Shown piece by piece: positions 1 through 12,803 of a stretch of 64,000 nt of DNA (position 1 is its first letter; each line of letters begins with the position of its first letter). The notes under the pieces were generated by a model that worked only from the letters and a program-made list of their open reading frames with translations, did not search any database and had not been told where the DNA came from. Position numbers and translations under genes: made by a program. Origin of the DNA: Diplosphaera chodatii (taxonomy: Eukaryota; Chlorophyta; Trebouxiophyceae; Prasiolales; Stichococcaceae); NCBI GenBank assembly GCA_032358165.1, contig JAALGY010000044.1:558001-622000 (forward strand), in the 5' to 3' direction.

Positions 1-324
1 GCGCTGCTGTCAGTGTTTGCTGTCAGCACGGTCGACGGTTTGCCAGACAATGCCTCTCGGCTGTGCAGAAGAGGCATTGCTGGATCCTGGAGAGCGGTGA
101 TGGCAAACAAGACTTGCACAGCCCAAATGTCTCTCGGGGCCAATGCCCACAGGGCTGCACATCAGCCATGCGCTCAGCTACACCGGCGGTTGCAGCAGCT
201 GACCCAGAACCTGCTGCCGTTTTGCTGCGGGTAATGCTCCTCATGTGGGCTGCCCGTGAGGCCTGCCGCACAGTACTGAACCCCACCCCACATTGCCGCC
301 GTGCAAGGATATTGCACAGCCCAC

Positions 325-537
325 CTGGGCTGTACTGATGGCGGAGCGGACGGGGCCGCCCTTGAGGGGGGTTGCCGCCTGCTCATCGTCATCGCTGCCG
401 GCGTCGGAGCGCGGCTTGTGCTGGCCGCTGCCCACGCTGTGATGGCCGCCAGACGCTGTGCGGCTGGCGGCTATGGGCAACGCCGCGCTCATGAGGTCGT
501 CCTGCAGAGTGTTCATCAGATCTATTTGATTAGACAT
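325..537 (-). CDS. First coding exon of an unidentified gene (partial)
   Basis: The exon opens with an ATG at 537 and encodes a start reading MSNQIDLMNTLQDDLMSAAL, then a Ser/Gly/Asp-rich stretch ending in PVRSAISTAQ. It closes at a plausible 5' splice site (CCCAG/GTGGGC). The rest of the gene would lie to the left; no second exon could be chosen with confidence in the remaining 324 bases. There is no recognisable domain. The even composition and clean donor argue for real coding, but the product is unknown. Confidence 0.45.
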
Positions 538-1788
538 GCATGAATACTAGCGCCACCCGTGCCGTGCCAACATGCTGGAATGTTGACAACCCTTCAGGTG
601 GGTCGTAGCCAGCCGCAGAAGCATGCAGAAGGACACGCCGTGCGCGCAGCGTTGGTGCTGATGTTGAACTCTGCATGCCGATCGCAGTCGAATTTATGGC
701 TGTCTATCAATAGCCCCCTTGCCTGCGAAGCGGACCAGGTGGCGGTGGTGCCGTGCCGCGCCCGCACCCCTGGCGAGCGGGGAGCTGCCTGTGCATCTGC
801 CTTGTGCGAGTCCCGCCTGCATGCATTAGATCACCGACTAGTCCACTACAGCAGGGCAGCTGCTCCAAGCACCGACATCGCCATGCTGCTTGGCGCGCTA
901 TATGGGTTGCAGGCAACATGCTGTCAAAGAGCCGGATTCCATGCACGTGGCATGCACCGTGCAAATCGCATCAAAAAGATCGGCTCAGTCTTCAAGCACA
1001 GCATTGGCTGCGGAAAAGCATCAGCATGTACTGCCTCATGCTTGCCTGGTGCTCAAGATCGGCAGGGCGTCGTGCTTCATACGCTGCTGCGCAGCATTAC
1101 TGACCACACTCAGCCTCCTTCTCCTGCCTTCTTTGCAAAGCTAAGACGGCGAGTCACGGACTACTATTGCTGATACTCACGTGGGTATCTGTCCCAGAAC
1201 AGCTGGTGATCGAAGTCTGTCGTAAGGGCGTGGCGAGACCGATCACAAGCAGCGCAGCACTGATCTGCGGAACAGATGCAACAGCAGGCCAGCATATGAC
1301 GATGACACGATGTCCGAGGCGCAAAGTTTGCTACTGCGGAGTGTGCGGGGCCACAAAGGCTGTAGTCAGATGCCGTTCAGAATGCTCAAGGCAGCCCCTT
1401 CGGCCATGACAAACGGCCTTTCAGATCGAGGCCGAAGCCCAGCGCCCGAGTGCCCCTGCGCTGTGCGCTTGGCGCAAACTTCTGTCTATGCACGTTAAAC
1501 GCTGAAATATGTAAGTGAGCTGCTGAATGCATGAAAGACGAGCACCGGGCCCCTGACACATAGCTGTGCCCGTTCCAGCACATGCTAACGGGATCTGAGG
1601 TGACAACCTGAACGAGGCGTGAAACTTTGGCGGCATGAGTGCTGCCACCGCAGCCTATGTGCAGGTGCAATGATAGAGCAATGATCTTGGCCGACCCATT
1701 ACGTATATTGATTATCATATTACATGCATGTTCACGATGCATACCCAGGAGCGGGCGTCAGTGTCAGCTTCTGCATCATGCATCACAG
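538..1788. other. Intergenic stretch, nothing convincing
   Basis: It lies between the minus-strand start at 537 and the first recognised SYLF exon at 1789. The open frames here have no domain, no matching splice sites and uneven composition. The promoter and an unrecognised first exon of the SYLF gene should lie here. Confidence 0.4.
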
Positions 1789-3867
1789 GAGGAGGACGCG
1801 ATCGCCATCGAGCTGCTGCAGAACCTGACAAAACGCGATCCGCCAAGGTGGCCATGCGGCCAGATGAACCCCAAGCCGCTGAAGGCCTGCCGGGTGCGGC
1901 CGACATGCATTGCCAAACGATGTCAACCACCGCTGAGATGCCATGTATGGCGACCGCCGTGGCTATGTGGTCGGATACACAACCACGCTGGTGACACAAC
2001 CCAAAGTGACATGACCTCCACCAATGTGACCGTATGCAGGGGGTGTTCTTTTACCACACCCAGAAGATGGGGCTGGGGTTGGGTGTCAAGTGGGGCCGCG
2101 GCTGGCTGCTCATGCGGACAGGTGCCCGAGCAGCAGATCAGGGCCGTCTCGCTACCATGCACAGAGCAGCCAGATGTCCTTTGTGTGATGCGAGTTGTGC
2201 AATCCCGGCAGGGCGCTGCAATCGGGTGGGTGTCACAGAACTGCCAGATGTGCACAGCCAGCACACTGCAGGTAGCTTCGACCGTTTGGATGTAACGCCA
2301 CAGGGCTGGACCCGCCTGCCTGGAGCCCGCCGGTCTTCTACAAGGTGCTGGAGGGCTCCATCGGGTTCACAGCAGGTGAGGCACATGGCTGTCGCCAGAT
2401 GGCACCGCACACGACTTACCGGCAGACTCCACGTTCAAGGTGTGCTGTGCCATTGCATATGCTGCATTTGAATGCACTCCGTATCATGTCTGGCAGGTGC
2501 TGGCGGGTCATCGACCCTCATCGCGCTCGGCACCGACGCCGCAGTGGAGGCCTTCTGCAGCGGCAAGGCGGTGCTCGGCGATGATTTCAGCCTGTCGCTG
2601 GGTGCACACTGTTCCTGGCCCCCAACTTTAACTTGCGCGTGCTGGTACTGTACTGGTCAGCGAGGTTAGGTGCCTGGCAATCCGTAACGAGACTGTGACG
2701 GCAACGCCAGGTTCTCCTTCGTCCGTGCAGGCGGCAAGGATGACAGCGCGGACTCATCCAATGCCTTTGACCGCAGCTGGAAGGAGAGCATTGCATGGAC
2801 CATTGCTGATGGCCTCATGATGGATGCCAGCCTGACAGGTATCTGGTCAACATCACCCCTCTCTGGTACTACAGCTTGGCAGCTGTCCATGAGGTTTAGG
2901 CAAAGTGCAGCGTCAGAGCATCGCAAGTGCAACACATCAGTTGTGTGTCTCCTTGTGTTGCTGGCACATTTGAGGGTGCACATGGTGTGCAGGCGGCAGG
3001 ATCACAGTTGACAACGAGCACAATCACGCGTTGTATGGTCCCACAGCGTCGCCCACCATGGTGAGGTAGCATCATGAACCGTCTGTGAGCCGGGCAGCTC
3101 ATGCCGGGAGCAGATGACGCTGCCCTGAGGAGGACGTCTGCTGCCATAGGTCGCCACCCTGCACCACCCTGCTGACAATTTAGCACAATGTTGCTGCAGA
3201 TCCTGGTGACAGCGGAAACCCGGAAGCAGCCGGAGGGCTTCAAGGGGGTGTACAAGGAGCTCAACCGGATCATCGCCACCGCGGAGTCGGACCCGCGGAA
3301 GTTCAGCGGCTTCGAGAAGCACTGGCACCCGCAGAAGGTGCGATCGGAGCCGCCAATCGGTACACCAACACGGTGTGCGACGGCAGAACGTGCACAGCTG
3401 TCACAGGCAGAGGTACAGCAGTGCGCCGAGCTTGATTGCTGGCCAGCTGTGCACCAGATGCGTGGACTCCAGGCCATGTGATGTGGGCTACAACTGCAGT
3501 GTTCGGAGGCTACGTCACAGCGCTCCACAACCCTCAGTTTGCTGTGCGGCAGGTGCTGAGGCAGCCGTCCACCGAGCAGCACCTGGCGACAGGCTCAGCT
3601 GCCCCCGGCACAGAGGAGAACCCGCTGGTACAGGTGCACATGATGGTACCACATGGCATGCACCCACCCATAACAATTGGTGATTCTATAGTTGCCGCTG
3701 GCGGGTGCGTGGTAACTTCCTTCAGACCCGGTTGACACACCTGTGATCTGAACGTCTTGCAAATGCAGCCGGCGGGCGGGGTCAACAAGGCGGGTGCCGG
3801 CGCGCCCGCCTCGGCGGAGGAGAAGCAGGGCCTGCTGGCGAGCCCCTCGCACTCGAAGCAGGCGTGA
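1789..3867 (+). CDS. SYLF (Ysc84/DUF500) domain protein
   Basis: Exons 1789-1893, 2040-2121, 2304-2375, 2497-2601 and 2731-2838 join in phase and give a SYLF domain. Recognisable pieces are AIAIELLQNLTKRD, GVFFYHTQKMGLGLGVKWGR, WSPPVFYKVLEGSIGFTAG, STLIALGTDAAVEAFCSGKA and AWTIADGLMMDASLTG, in the family order. SYLF domains bind phosphoinositides and, in yeast Ysc84, actin; the role here is inferred from the family. Further exons 3200-3337, 3553-3633 and 3769-3867 give a charged, then Ala/Gly/Ser-rich tail ending in SHSKQA and a TGA. The phase between 2838 and 3200 does not match, so one small exon is probably missing from this model. The first exon with the start codon was not found and should lie upstream of 1789. 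Confidence 0.75.
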
Positions 3868-4601
3868 GCGGTCGCTGGGAGGTGCCGGTGCGGCAGCAGC
3901 GGCAGCAGAACTGGCCTGCACATACATACTGAGGTCTATGGCGGCACCGGGCTGGCGTGGCACAAGGCCGCAAGCCGGATGGCCCGGCCTGATCTGAAAG
4001 CAGCACACCCTCGTGAGTTGAGGATATGAAGTTGCAGGTCGCCATCGCACCACTGTACCGCAACAGTAGGGCATGTGCACTGGGTCAGCCATCAAGCGAT
4101 GGGCGACAGGCGCGCGAGGTGTCAGGGCCGCCATTTTTGGGGTGCAGACTGCAGAGCGACAGCGGCACGCCAGCCAGGTTCTACGGTCATATCAGGTCTT
4201 GAGGGCTACGCACATCACAAGGTGTATGTACTGACACATTGTTTTGGTCGGTCAGGACTGACATCCTCTCAGTGCTTTGGATTGACAACACGATGCTATT
4301 CTGCGACGATGTGCTTGCTGTGTAGTCTGTCCATTACTTGACGCGCGGGTATTCACAGCAGAAGGAGAACGAGGTGACCCACAAATCCAGACAAAACAAA
4401 GGACAAGCAGCCCAGTCCTGAGATGCACACTTCGGTCTGAGGCACCGAACCATGATCAGCACCGTTCGCTTCCGCAGTAGCTATGTGTATGGTGAGCTGC
4501 AAACCAATATAAACCTTTGAACACGCACCCCAACGCAATCAACCCACCCTGCAGTTCTGCCGCATGTGACCCCTTGCCCCAGCCCGCGCGACATGCCGAC
4601 A
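3868..4601. other. Convergent 3' region
   Basis: It lies between the stop of the SYLF gene (+) and the last stop of the minus-strand exons at 4602. It should contain both 3' UTRs. No convincing coding exon was seen. Confidence 0.45.
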
Positions 4602-7600
4602 TCATTCAGCCAGCTTGCCCGACTTATAGCCCTTGGTCGCCAGCAGCTTGGCTCGTCGCCGGGCACTGGGGTCGTCTTCCGCATCCGCCTCCGCCTGTGC
4701 CTGCTCCCGCGCTTCAGCCCGAGCATACCGCACCTGATGAGATGCGGTGCCAAACCTCAGAGCGTGCCCCCATGCATGCTCGACGCAACGCGTCTGTAGC
4801 ATGTGTGCGTGCTCATGATCATGCACATGGCTCAGGGAAGACTTCTGCAACTAGTCCAATGCAGTGGGGCCGGATTCTCACCGGCTCTGGCTCTGGGGCT
4901 TCTGCGGGCTCTTCCTCAGCGGGCTCCCGCCGGTGTGCGGAGTGCGGCGCGCTCTTTGGCAGCAGCGGCCCGGGCTGCACAGCCGACATCGTCGACAGTC
5001 AAGCATGCTGTGTGCAGATGGTGTTGTCCACAGGCGATGTGTGATGATGATCGTCGGCAGCACCAGCAGCATCGCTGCCGGTCAGGCTGCAGCTCGGAGC
5101 TCAGCATCGCTCAACAGCGCAAGCCGCCACGCGCTGCAGGTGCAGGGGCGCACCTGCATCGCGGGGGGCGCCTCCGAGGAGTTCATCGCCAGCTGCGCGG
5201 CGCTGAGGCTGTCGCTGCGCTCGGCGCCGCCGCCGCCCTTGCTGCCGGCGCTGCTGGTGGGGTGCGGCCCTGGCAACCCAGCACCCAACCGACACGTCAC
5301 ATTGCGATGGCCACTGCACAAGGGCCGGGCACTTCGGACACCGTACACAGCAATCCGTGCATCGACCTGACTCGCACACCTGTGCGCAATCTGAAACCCT
5401 CAGGGACGGACCTGAAAGCCGCTGCCACGCCTCTGAGGGCTGCCGTTCCGGCGGCGCGTCCGCCCCCGGCTCCGAACCCTGCCACGACGGCAGCGACGAC
5501 AGCTGCCGCGCCGCGTCGGGCCCCATGTCCCGCACAGTCAGCTCGTTGGCCGCCTGCAGCCGTGCGGAACAATCAGGGTCTCAGACGCCACTGCTCGATC
5601 ACGGGACCTTCAGCGAACGTTGCCACGCTATAGCCATATTTCATTCTGCAGGCTCCACTCACAAGGAAAAGCCAAGAAGCTTCAACAGAGCACACCCGCA
5701 GCTGCAACCCACCTCGTTGGCTGTGCCGCTGGAGGCGTTGCTGTGCCCCCTGGACATTGGGCGGGCCCCGCCGCCGCTCGGCTGCTGCTCGCCGGACCGC
5801 CGGTCCGGCGACGCCGGCTCGGCAGCCCGCGTCGCGAAGGCCGACGGCTGCTGCCTCAGCCGGTGCTGCTGCGGCTGGTGCACGCTGTCCGGCTGCCGGT
5901 CGGTGCTGCCGGCGCTGCCGCGCTCGGAGGGCGCTGGCGACGGCTCCGAAGCCGCCCCGCCCGCCGCAGAGAAGATCGCCCGCATGGCGGGCAGCTTCTG
6001 CGGAGATGGAGCCGCAGACTGTCAGCGTTTGTCCCCTCGAGCCGCGCTTCCGGTGCACATGGGTGATGACATGCATAACAGCTGCAGCTGAGCCCCATTT
6101 TGGCTGGGTACGGTGATTTTTGAAAACAGAGGGGGTCCGGCACCCGTTGCCTAAATCTGGCAAGTGCCAGCGGATGGTGAACTTTGCCAGCATGTTCAGG
6201 GTACAGTCATTACCGCATTGCACTAGAGGAACCGCGCCCACCTGCGCTGCCGGGGTGTAGCTGCCGGCGCGCTGGGCGACATCGGTGGCGCCCAGGTTGC
6301 GCATCGTCAGCTCGTTCACCTCGGCCCGGCCCGCGGCGTCCTGCGCAGCACGCGGCACCCCGGGTCAGCAGCGCAGCATCGCATGCCGCCAGATGCCGGC
6401 GCCAATGAGTGCGCGGCCGCTGCCAAGTACCCTGCTCACCCTTGTGCCCTCGGTGCCGATGCAGGTCAGGAGGATGAACAACTGCCATCTCAACAGCATA
6501 ACCTGGTAGGAAATTTGATAGGAAACATGGATGCGTGTTTGCTCACCGGGTCCACCGGGCTGGCGTCCAGGGCGGGCGTGACCACGGGGGTGGAGGGCGC
6601 GGAGTCGCTGCCGCCGGCGCTGCTGGCGGTGTAGTTGTTGGGCGCCAGCTCGAAGGACTTGGCGCTGCTGTGCCGCTGCACCAGCGGCTTGCCGGCCCTG
6701 CAGCGGCAGCATGAACGCTGCAGGTCAGCATCTGGGCGTGCAGCAGCATCTGTCCAGAGCCGCCAATGCCAAGCATGCCGGGTGTGCACGGGCGGGGGAG
6801 ATAACACAACAGCTGTGACACATGCATCGCTGCTGAAGCACAGTGCTGTTTTCCAGAGGTCAGCTTGAAGGCTTTGAGGCAGAAGGTGATGCCTCACCCT
6901 GTCGTCGGCGCTGGGACCTCCTTGTCATCATCATCATCGCCGCCCCATGCGTCATCAAAGGACTGCAGGGTGCGGCGGGGGCGCCTCGGCACATTGGACT
7001 CGGTCGCCCGCCGCGGCCTGCCGTCCGTGCCTGTACAGAAAGTCGGTAGGGAAAGCCCTGTCAGTAGCTGCCAGCCAGGAAGAAGGATGGCTGGCAGGAA
7101 GAAGGATGCGAGTGTATCTGGTGGGCTCGTGTACGGGGTTGCAGAGTTGGCAGAAGGTATGCACGAGTGAAATGCAGATTGCCATTGCTGTGTGGCAGCG
7201 CGGCCATCGCTCTGCAGGCAAGGCCCGCGTGCCCCCATGTACCCTGAAGGGCGGTGGTGCAGCCAACAGAGCAGGCAGAGGTTAGGCCGCACCTGTGGGC
7301 AGGTTACGTGGCGGCGAGGGAGGCGGCGACCGCCGGCCGACCGTGCCCGGAGCCTTGGGAGTGGACCCGCCTGCAGGCAGGGCGTGCGGTCTGTCGGCGT
7401 GCAGGTTTTGCCACCCTTGCTGCCATCACAAGACGGCTTGGAGTGACGGGCAGTGCGCACCGTCAAAGCCGTTGCATGGTAGCATGTCGCGTCGCCTGCT
7501 ACAGCTTTTGGACGCTAAGGCAGCTGCGACAGAGGGGTTTGAAGGTAGAGATAGCACCTGACGTGAACGTGTCGGAGTGCCGGCCATTCGCGTGCGTGGG

Positions 7601-7983
7601 GCTCGCCACTGGGGACGCGTTCGGCAGGCCGTGCTGCGACACGAACTGCCCGACCTCGCCGCTGGAGCTGCCCTGCAGGGCCGCCGCCGCCGCGCCCCCA
7701 CCATGCTGTGTTTACAGAGCACACGCCTGACTTCGCATCAAGCTTTAAACAACGGACCAGAATCTCTGGCAGTGAAACAAGTATCAGCCTTCAAGTCGGG
7801 GCTCATCGAAGCTGGGCACCAGAGCGCAGTATGCATTGCACAAGTAGGTACTCCTGTGATGGATGCTTTTCCTAGTGCAGCAGGGCCACAATGCCGTGCA
7901 CACCTGGGAGTTGTTTGGGGTGCGGCGCGGCGTACGGCCGCCGTCAGTGCTGGCTGTCAGGCTGTTGGCCGCGCTGCGGCCGC
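4602..7983 (-). CDS. Disordered-protein exons: long AZG tail or separate gene
   Basis: Exons read leftwards on the minus strand at 7904-7983, 7558-7705, 6898-7030, 6547-6697, 6242-6340, 5713-5997, about 5390-5553, 5154-5269, 4882-4974 and 4602-4733. Most have good GTGAG/GTGGG donors and TGCAG acceptors, and phases agree down to about 5398; the junction near 5269 is not in phase as drawn. The product is Ser/Pro/Gly/Ala-rich with an acidic patch (AWGGDDDDDKEVPAP), two related short motifs (NELTMRNLGATDVAQRA and NELTVRDMGPDAARQLSS) and a charged C-terminus ending GYKSGKLAE. No known domain is seen. The preceding AZG exon can splice in phase into 7983. An alternative start is an ATG at 8029. Function is unknown. 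Confidence 0.5.
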
Positions 7984-8295
7984 CTGCAACCCAAGCAACA
8001 GTTGCACTGATTACAGGCCTAAAGCACACAACCTCTGGTGCATGCCACAGCGCGACAGCAGCAAGCTCGAAAGAGCGGGAAGCTCGTTTTATAGACCTAG
8101 CAGCAGTGGCTGTGAATGCTCCTTATTGCGATAAGCCTCAGGCATGCATTCCTAACTATTCCTACCAGCTCCACAGGCATATGCTGCAGTCAGGCGCTTT
8201 GCATGCTGCATGCATGCTGCAGAGACGGCACCGCCGCCGCCGACCGGCAGGTGCCACGTCTACGCGAAAGCAGCATATGCACAGGACACCAGACC

Positions 8296-11200
8296 CTAAA
8301 ACCCTGGCGCACCGCGGTTGGAGCCGAGGGGCGGCTTCCCGCCGCGCACGCTGCCGTTGAGCGCGGCGGTGCTGGCGCCGTGCACGCTGCCGTTGGCGGA
8401 GGGCGGGCTGCCGTCCTCCGTGCCCTCGTTGCCCTTCATGCGCCAGGTGTAGCTGACCTTGGGCGACACGTCGCCGTTCTCACCGCCGTGCTGGTGCCGC
8501 TGCAGCAACACCGTCAAAGGTCAGGCTTGCAGCGCCGGGAGTTTTGTAGCTGAAACTGGAGAACGGCGGAGGCGCTTGCGCCTGCATGCGCTCTGCCATG
8601 CTGCGCATGGGGCGCACATGTAGCCTTCTGAAACCTGTCACGCTGTGACCGGAGGCAGGCCAGCTGCATGTGATGAAAGCACTGCCGAACCATGTGTCGA
8701 CAGAAGCGCCAGCCGTCTTTTGATGCCGCCTTCCAGTCGAGCTACCACAGAGAGCACAGCAGGGCAGGCTGGCAGCCACAGGAAGCAGCAACGAAGAGTC
8801 AGGGGACAGAATGGTTGAAGACAATTGGACTGCTGGTTTGGCTGCTCACATGGCGGACGTGCGCCACCCACTGCGGGAGTGACTTGGCTCCCGTCGTCAC
8901 ATTGTCCAGCAGCCAGTTGGTGCCGTTGATGATGACGTAGGCGACCAGCCCCGCGACCACGCCGTACGCGATGGAGTACGTCAGCGGCATAACCGCCAGC
9001 GTCAGGAAGGCCGGGATCGCCTGCGCACGCCGTCGCACATGAATGTCAGCAGGCGGGTCGTGTGGGTGACAGCACAGCATGGTTACAGCTTCAGCATCCC
9101 TTGTCAGCGCACGCAGCAGCTCGGGGTTTTTTGCCACAAGAGTGGCGTTTAAATACAGCACACCTGGCCAATACGATCCCAGGGGATCTTCGCCACATTG
9201 GCAACCATCAGAGCGCCCACAATCAACAGCGCGCCGCCCACTGCATACGGCGGGATGTTTGCTGCAGCCACAGGAGGAGAAGTCAGCAATGATGAATCGA
9301 CGTCTCCAGCTGCAATCACACTCCCACAGCCCCTGAAGTACAACTGTGATGCAACTGAGGCTGCTACAAAGTTCAGCCTGCCAAGAAACAAGATCGTATG
9401 CATGCTGCAGGCGCAAGTCATGTGAGGTCTGCGCAGCATACAGTAGGTCCAGCTAAGCGGAGGGCAGGGCACACATCGGCATGGCCACCCTGCGCACACC
9501 CACTCATGCACATATTTCGGCCTGCGCAAAAGCGGGCAGGGTGCTCGGGTCACTCACAGAGCACGGGCACGAAGAACAGCGCGATGAAGAAGTAGAAGGC
9601 GCAGGTCAGCGCGGTGATGCCGGTGCGGCCGCCCTCCCGGATGCCCGCCGCCGACTCGATGTAGGTGGCGATGGGGGAGGTGCCCATCAGGCTGCCCGCC
9701 ACCGTTGCCAGACCGTCCACCACAAACGTCGCCTGCTGCCGCGGGAACTGCTTCTTCTCGTTGACGAAACCTGTAGACGCAAGCTCAAACCATGAGGTGC
9801 AGAGGCCAGGCCATTCCAACACACGACCGATAGTACCGAGTCTCATGACCCCTCCAGACTTGCACAGCCTCCTGCACAACGGACTGCCCACGGCATACCC
9901 ACAGCAGGTGACATGCGCTGCGGAGCAGTGTCAAGGCAGTCGGCATAACTATGGTGACTGGCACGGACAGGACAGAATGGTGCACACTCAGCAGACTGGA
10001 AGGGGGGAGTGTGCATGGTGTGGGCACGCCGACACCAGGCGCTCTGCTGCTCACCCGGAATAAAATTGTTCATGAAGTTGGCCATCGAGAACAGCGTGCC
10101 AGTGGTGTCCAGGAAGTCGACGTACAGGAACGTCAGCATCGCCAGCCACAGCTGCAGGGCAGGAAGCAGGGTGTGTTGGACTAGGAGGAAGCATAGTCGC
10201 TGCAGTTCCCACCGACCACATGTGTACGTTTAAGCATGGTTGCGCTGAAAAAGGCCACGGCACACGTGCCCAGAGACCATGGTCTGGAACTGCCATGCGT
10301 TCCAGACCATGGTCTCTTGCTGCCGGGGCAGCAGGGTGGCGCGATCCCACCCTCCACGCACTGGCTGTCAAACATCAGCATGACATGCAGCTTGCATGCA
10401 TGCTGAGGTCGGAGGCCGCCGCAGCAGCTGGATCAGCAAAGGCGACTCACGTGGCCGTTGGCGAAGCCGTGGAAGTCGAGCGCCAGGCCGGTCTTGGAGA
10501 CGCTGGGGGCGCGCACGATCTGCTTGAAGTTCTGCAGCCGCGCCTCGCCGCCCGGGTACGGGCTGCCGGCGCCGAAGTAGCTGGCGCCGTGCCCCGGGAT
10601 CCACGCGATCACCGTCACGAACACGATGCCCACCATGATGGAGCCCTGCACACCCACATGCGTGAGCATGTTCATCACCGGCCGCACCGGGTCGGCTACA
10701 TGCTGCAGGGTGCGTGCAGTGCTGGTCGTTTCACAGCGTTGTGCCTATGCTGGTTGCCGAATACCTCAGGGGTCATCTGCAAGGCTGCCGTTGGGGGAGG
10801 AGGCCCAGCGGCATGGCCGGGTCAGAAGCAAAACATCAACAGGGTTGTCGGGGTTCCAGTTCTATCGCCCACCTTGACGCGGCGCTGCAGCATGATGGCG
10901 GAGATGCAAAAGCCCGCGATGCCGAGCCACATGGTGGCGGACTCCATGCGGCCGTGCAGGCACGCGTAGTTGGGGGAGCCCGCCCCCAGCACCGACTCCA
11001 CCGCCGTGCCGTTCGCGGCCAGCGTGCACACCTGCGACGAGTTTCGCACCACGAATGTCGGCGCCTGGTACTGCGCCGGGCACCCGCCTGCAGCAGGATG
11101 GGAGCACACGTCAGCACACCCTGAAGTGAAGTGACGGTTCCGACAGCAGCCGTGCACTGATGCTCGATCACCCTGGCAGCTGGCGACACACGAGCGCGAG

Positions 11201-12803
11201 CAATGAAGCAGAGGCATGGGCGCGTCATTTCACACCGCCCCACTTGCCAGCGCGACAGGCAAAATTGTCCGCTGGACAGCCCAGGCGGGCGGCAGCGCAC
11301 CGAGGGTCACGACGCTGGTGGGGCTGTAGGTGGAGACGCCCAGGCCCTGCTGCGCCTGCAGCCCGATGAACGCCAGGAACAGGCCGATGCCAGAGCTGGT
11401 CGCCAGCATGATGGACCTGCCGGCACAGGTGTGCAGGACTGTGAGACCCGGCCAAGATCCCAGGCACATAGGTGTGACTCAGCATGAGGCCTGCCAGAAC
11501 CTGGGCAGAATGCAAGCAGGGTGGAATGGTCACCATGAGCCGGGAGGCTGGCCAGCAGCGCATCATCTGGGCGACCAGCAGTCAACAGCGGCGCCAGCAC
11601 AGCAGCGCCTGCAGTGCGGCGCCTGTCGGCAGGGCGCACCTGGGCACGAGCTTGATGATGGCGGCGCGCACGCCCGTGACGGCCAGGAACACGAAGAGCC
11701 AGCCCTCCACGAAGATGCCGGCCAGCGCCTCCTCGTACGGCACGTTGCCCGTGCCGCGGTAGCCCACCACCGAGCTGGCAAAGTACGCGTTCAGCCCCAT
11801 CCTGCAGGCGGCACCATGCCAGCTGACACCCCTGAGCAGCACCTGTGACACTTCGCCTCGATCGAATCTCGTTTCCCAGCATGTGACCCGCCGCAACATC
11901 CACAGGCCGCTGTGCGCGCTCCAGGACCTCCAGAACGCCTGGTGCAGCAGGCTTTGCAGCCCTGCAGCTTGTGCTGGCCACCCCTGCTGCCTGCCGTCCG
12001 TCTGCAGGATGTGGGCCCCCCCACATCTGCACGGTGCACGACTGGCAGCAGAACACCCCAGCGGCCCCGCCTGCCATTGCACACCCCGCTGCTGCTCACC
12101 CGGGCGCCAGCGCGAGCGGCATGTTGGCCATGGCGCCCATGATGAAGCACGCCACGATGCTGCTGGCTGCTGTGGCCGTCACCAGATCCTGCCGCACCTC
12201 TTGCTGCAGCACAAGGGTGGCAAGGGAAAGCCACTCGGTGTGTTGGAGATCATGAGTGTCCAGCAGGAACCATGCGAACGCAATGGGAGATGCTTGCGCG
12301 ACCACACACCCGAGCATTTGCTGTGTCATTTAGGCAGCAAGCAATATCTGACGGTAAGCAAGGGCATGGGCGCGAACATGGGAGTGCGCACCACACATGC
12401 CAGGTAGCCGGGGTCAAAGAACCGGCAGTCGAAGCCCTTGTCCGGACCCTGAGGCAGCCAGTGCAGACTGCTCAACATGCCTATCGCAGTGTTTGACAAA
12501 CATGCAGCCAGCCCACACCTGATGCCTGCTCCCAGCACACAGCACTCACTGTGCAGTCACTCGAGTTGCAGGGACCGCCCGTATCCGCAATGATGTTGGC
12601 GTTGACCGCCATGATATACGCCATCTGCAACAGGCTCAGATGGGAACTTATGTGAGCACTGCCAGGCACCGAGGCAGTACCCTGCAGCGCCGCCGCTGCA
12701 ATGCCGCCCCAAGCACACCCACCGTCAGAAAGGTGACGGTCCCAGCGCGCAGCTCCAGCGTGAAGGTGGACTTGCGGCCCTCCAGGTCGAAGTACCGGCC
12801 CAG
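8296..12803 (-). CDS. AZG: AZG-type adenine/guanine permease
   Basis: Thirteen exons join in phase: 12723-12803, 12550-12624, 12392-12448, 12100-12203, 11640-11801, 11301-11416, 10873-11087, 10451-10702, 10055-10151, 9558-9770, 9164-9261, 8850-9020 and 8296-8499. The product follows the AzgA/AZG subgroup of the NCS2 purine transporters from end to end: [108 protein letters not shown] and [18 protein letters not shown]. Plant AZG1/AZG2 import adenine and guanine (and cytokinin) with protons across the plasma membrane; the substrate here is inferred. The exon with the start codon, upstream of 12803, was not resolved. Exon 13 either stops at 8296 or splices at a GTGCGC donor just before that stop into the exons further left. 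Confidence 0.92.
10272..10317. repeat. Perfect 19-bp inverted repeat in an AZG intron
   Basis: Arms at 10272-10290 and 10299-10317 are exact reverse complements around an 8-base loop. Each arm also contains the self-complementary 12-mer AGACCATGGTCT, so the structure is nested. It lies in the intron between the exons at 10055-10151 and 10451-10702. Confidence 0.9.

Noticed and set aside
4803..5633. 276-codon plus-strand frame
   Set aside because: It is a shadow of minus-strand exons with good splice sites, has no domain, and runs through their introns.
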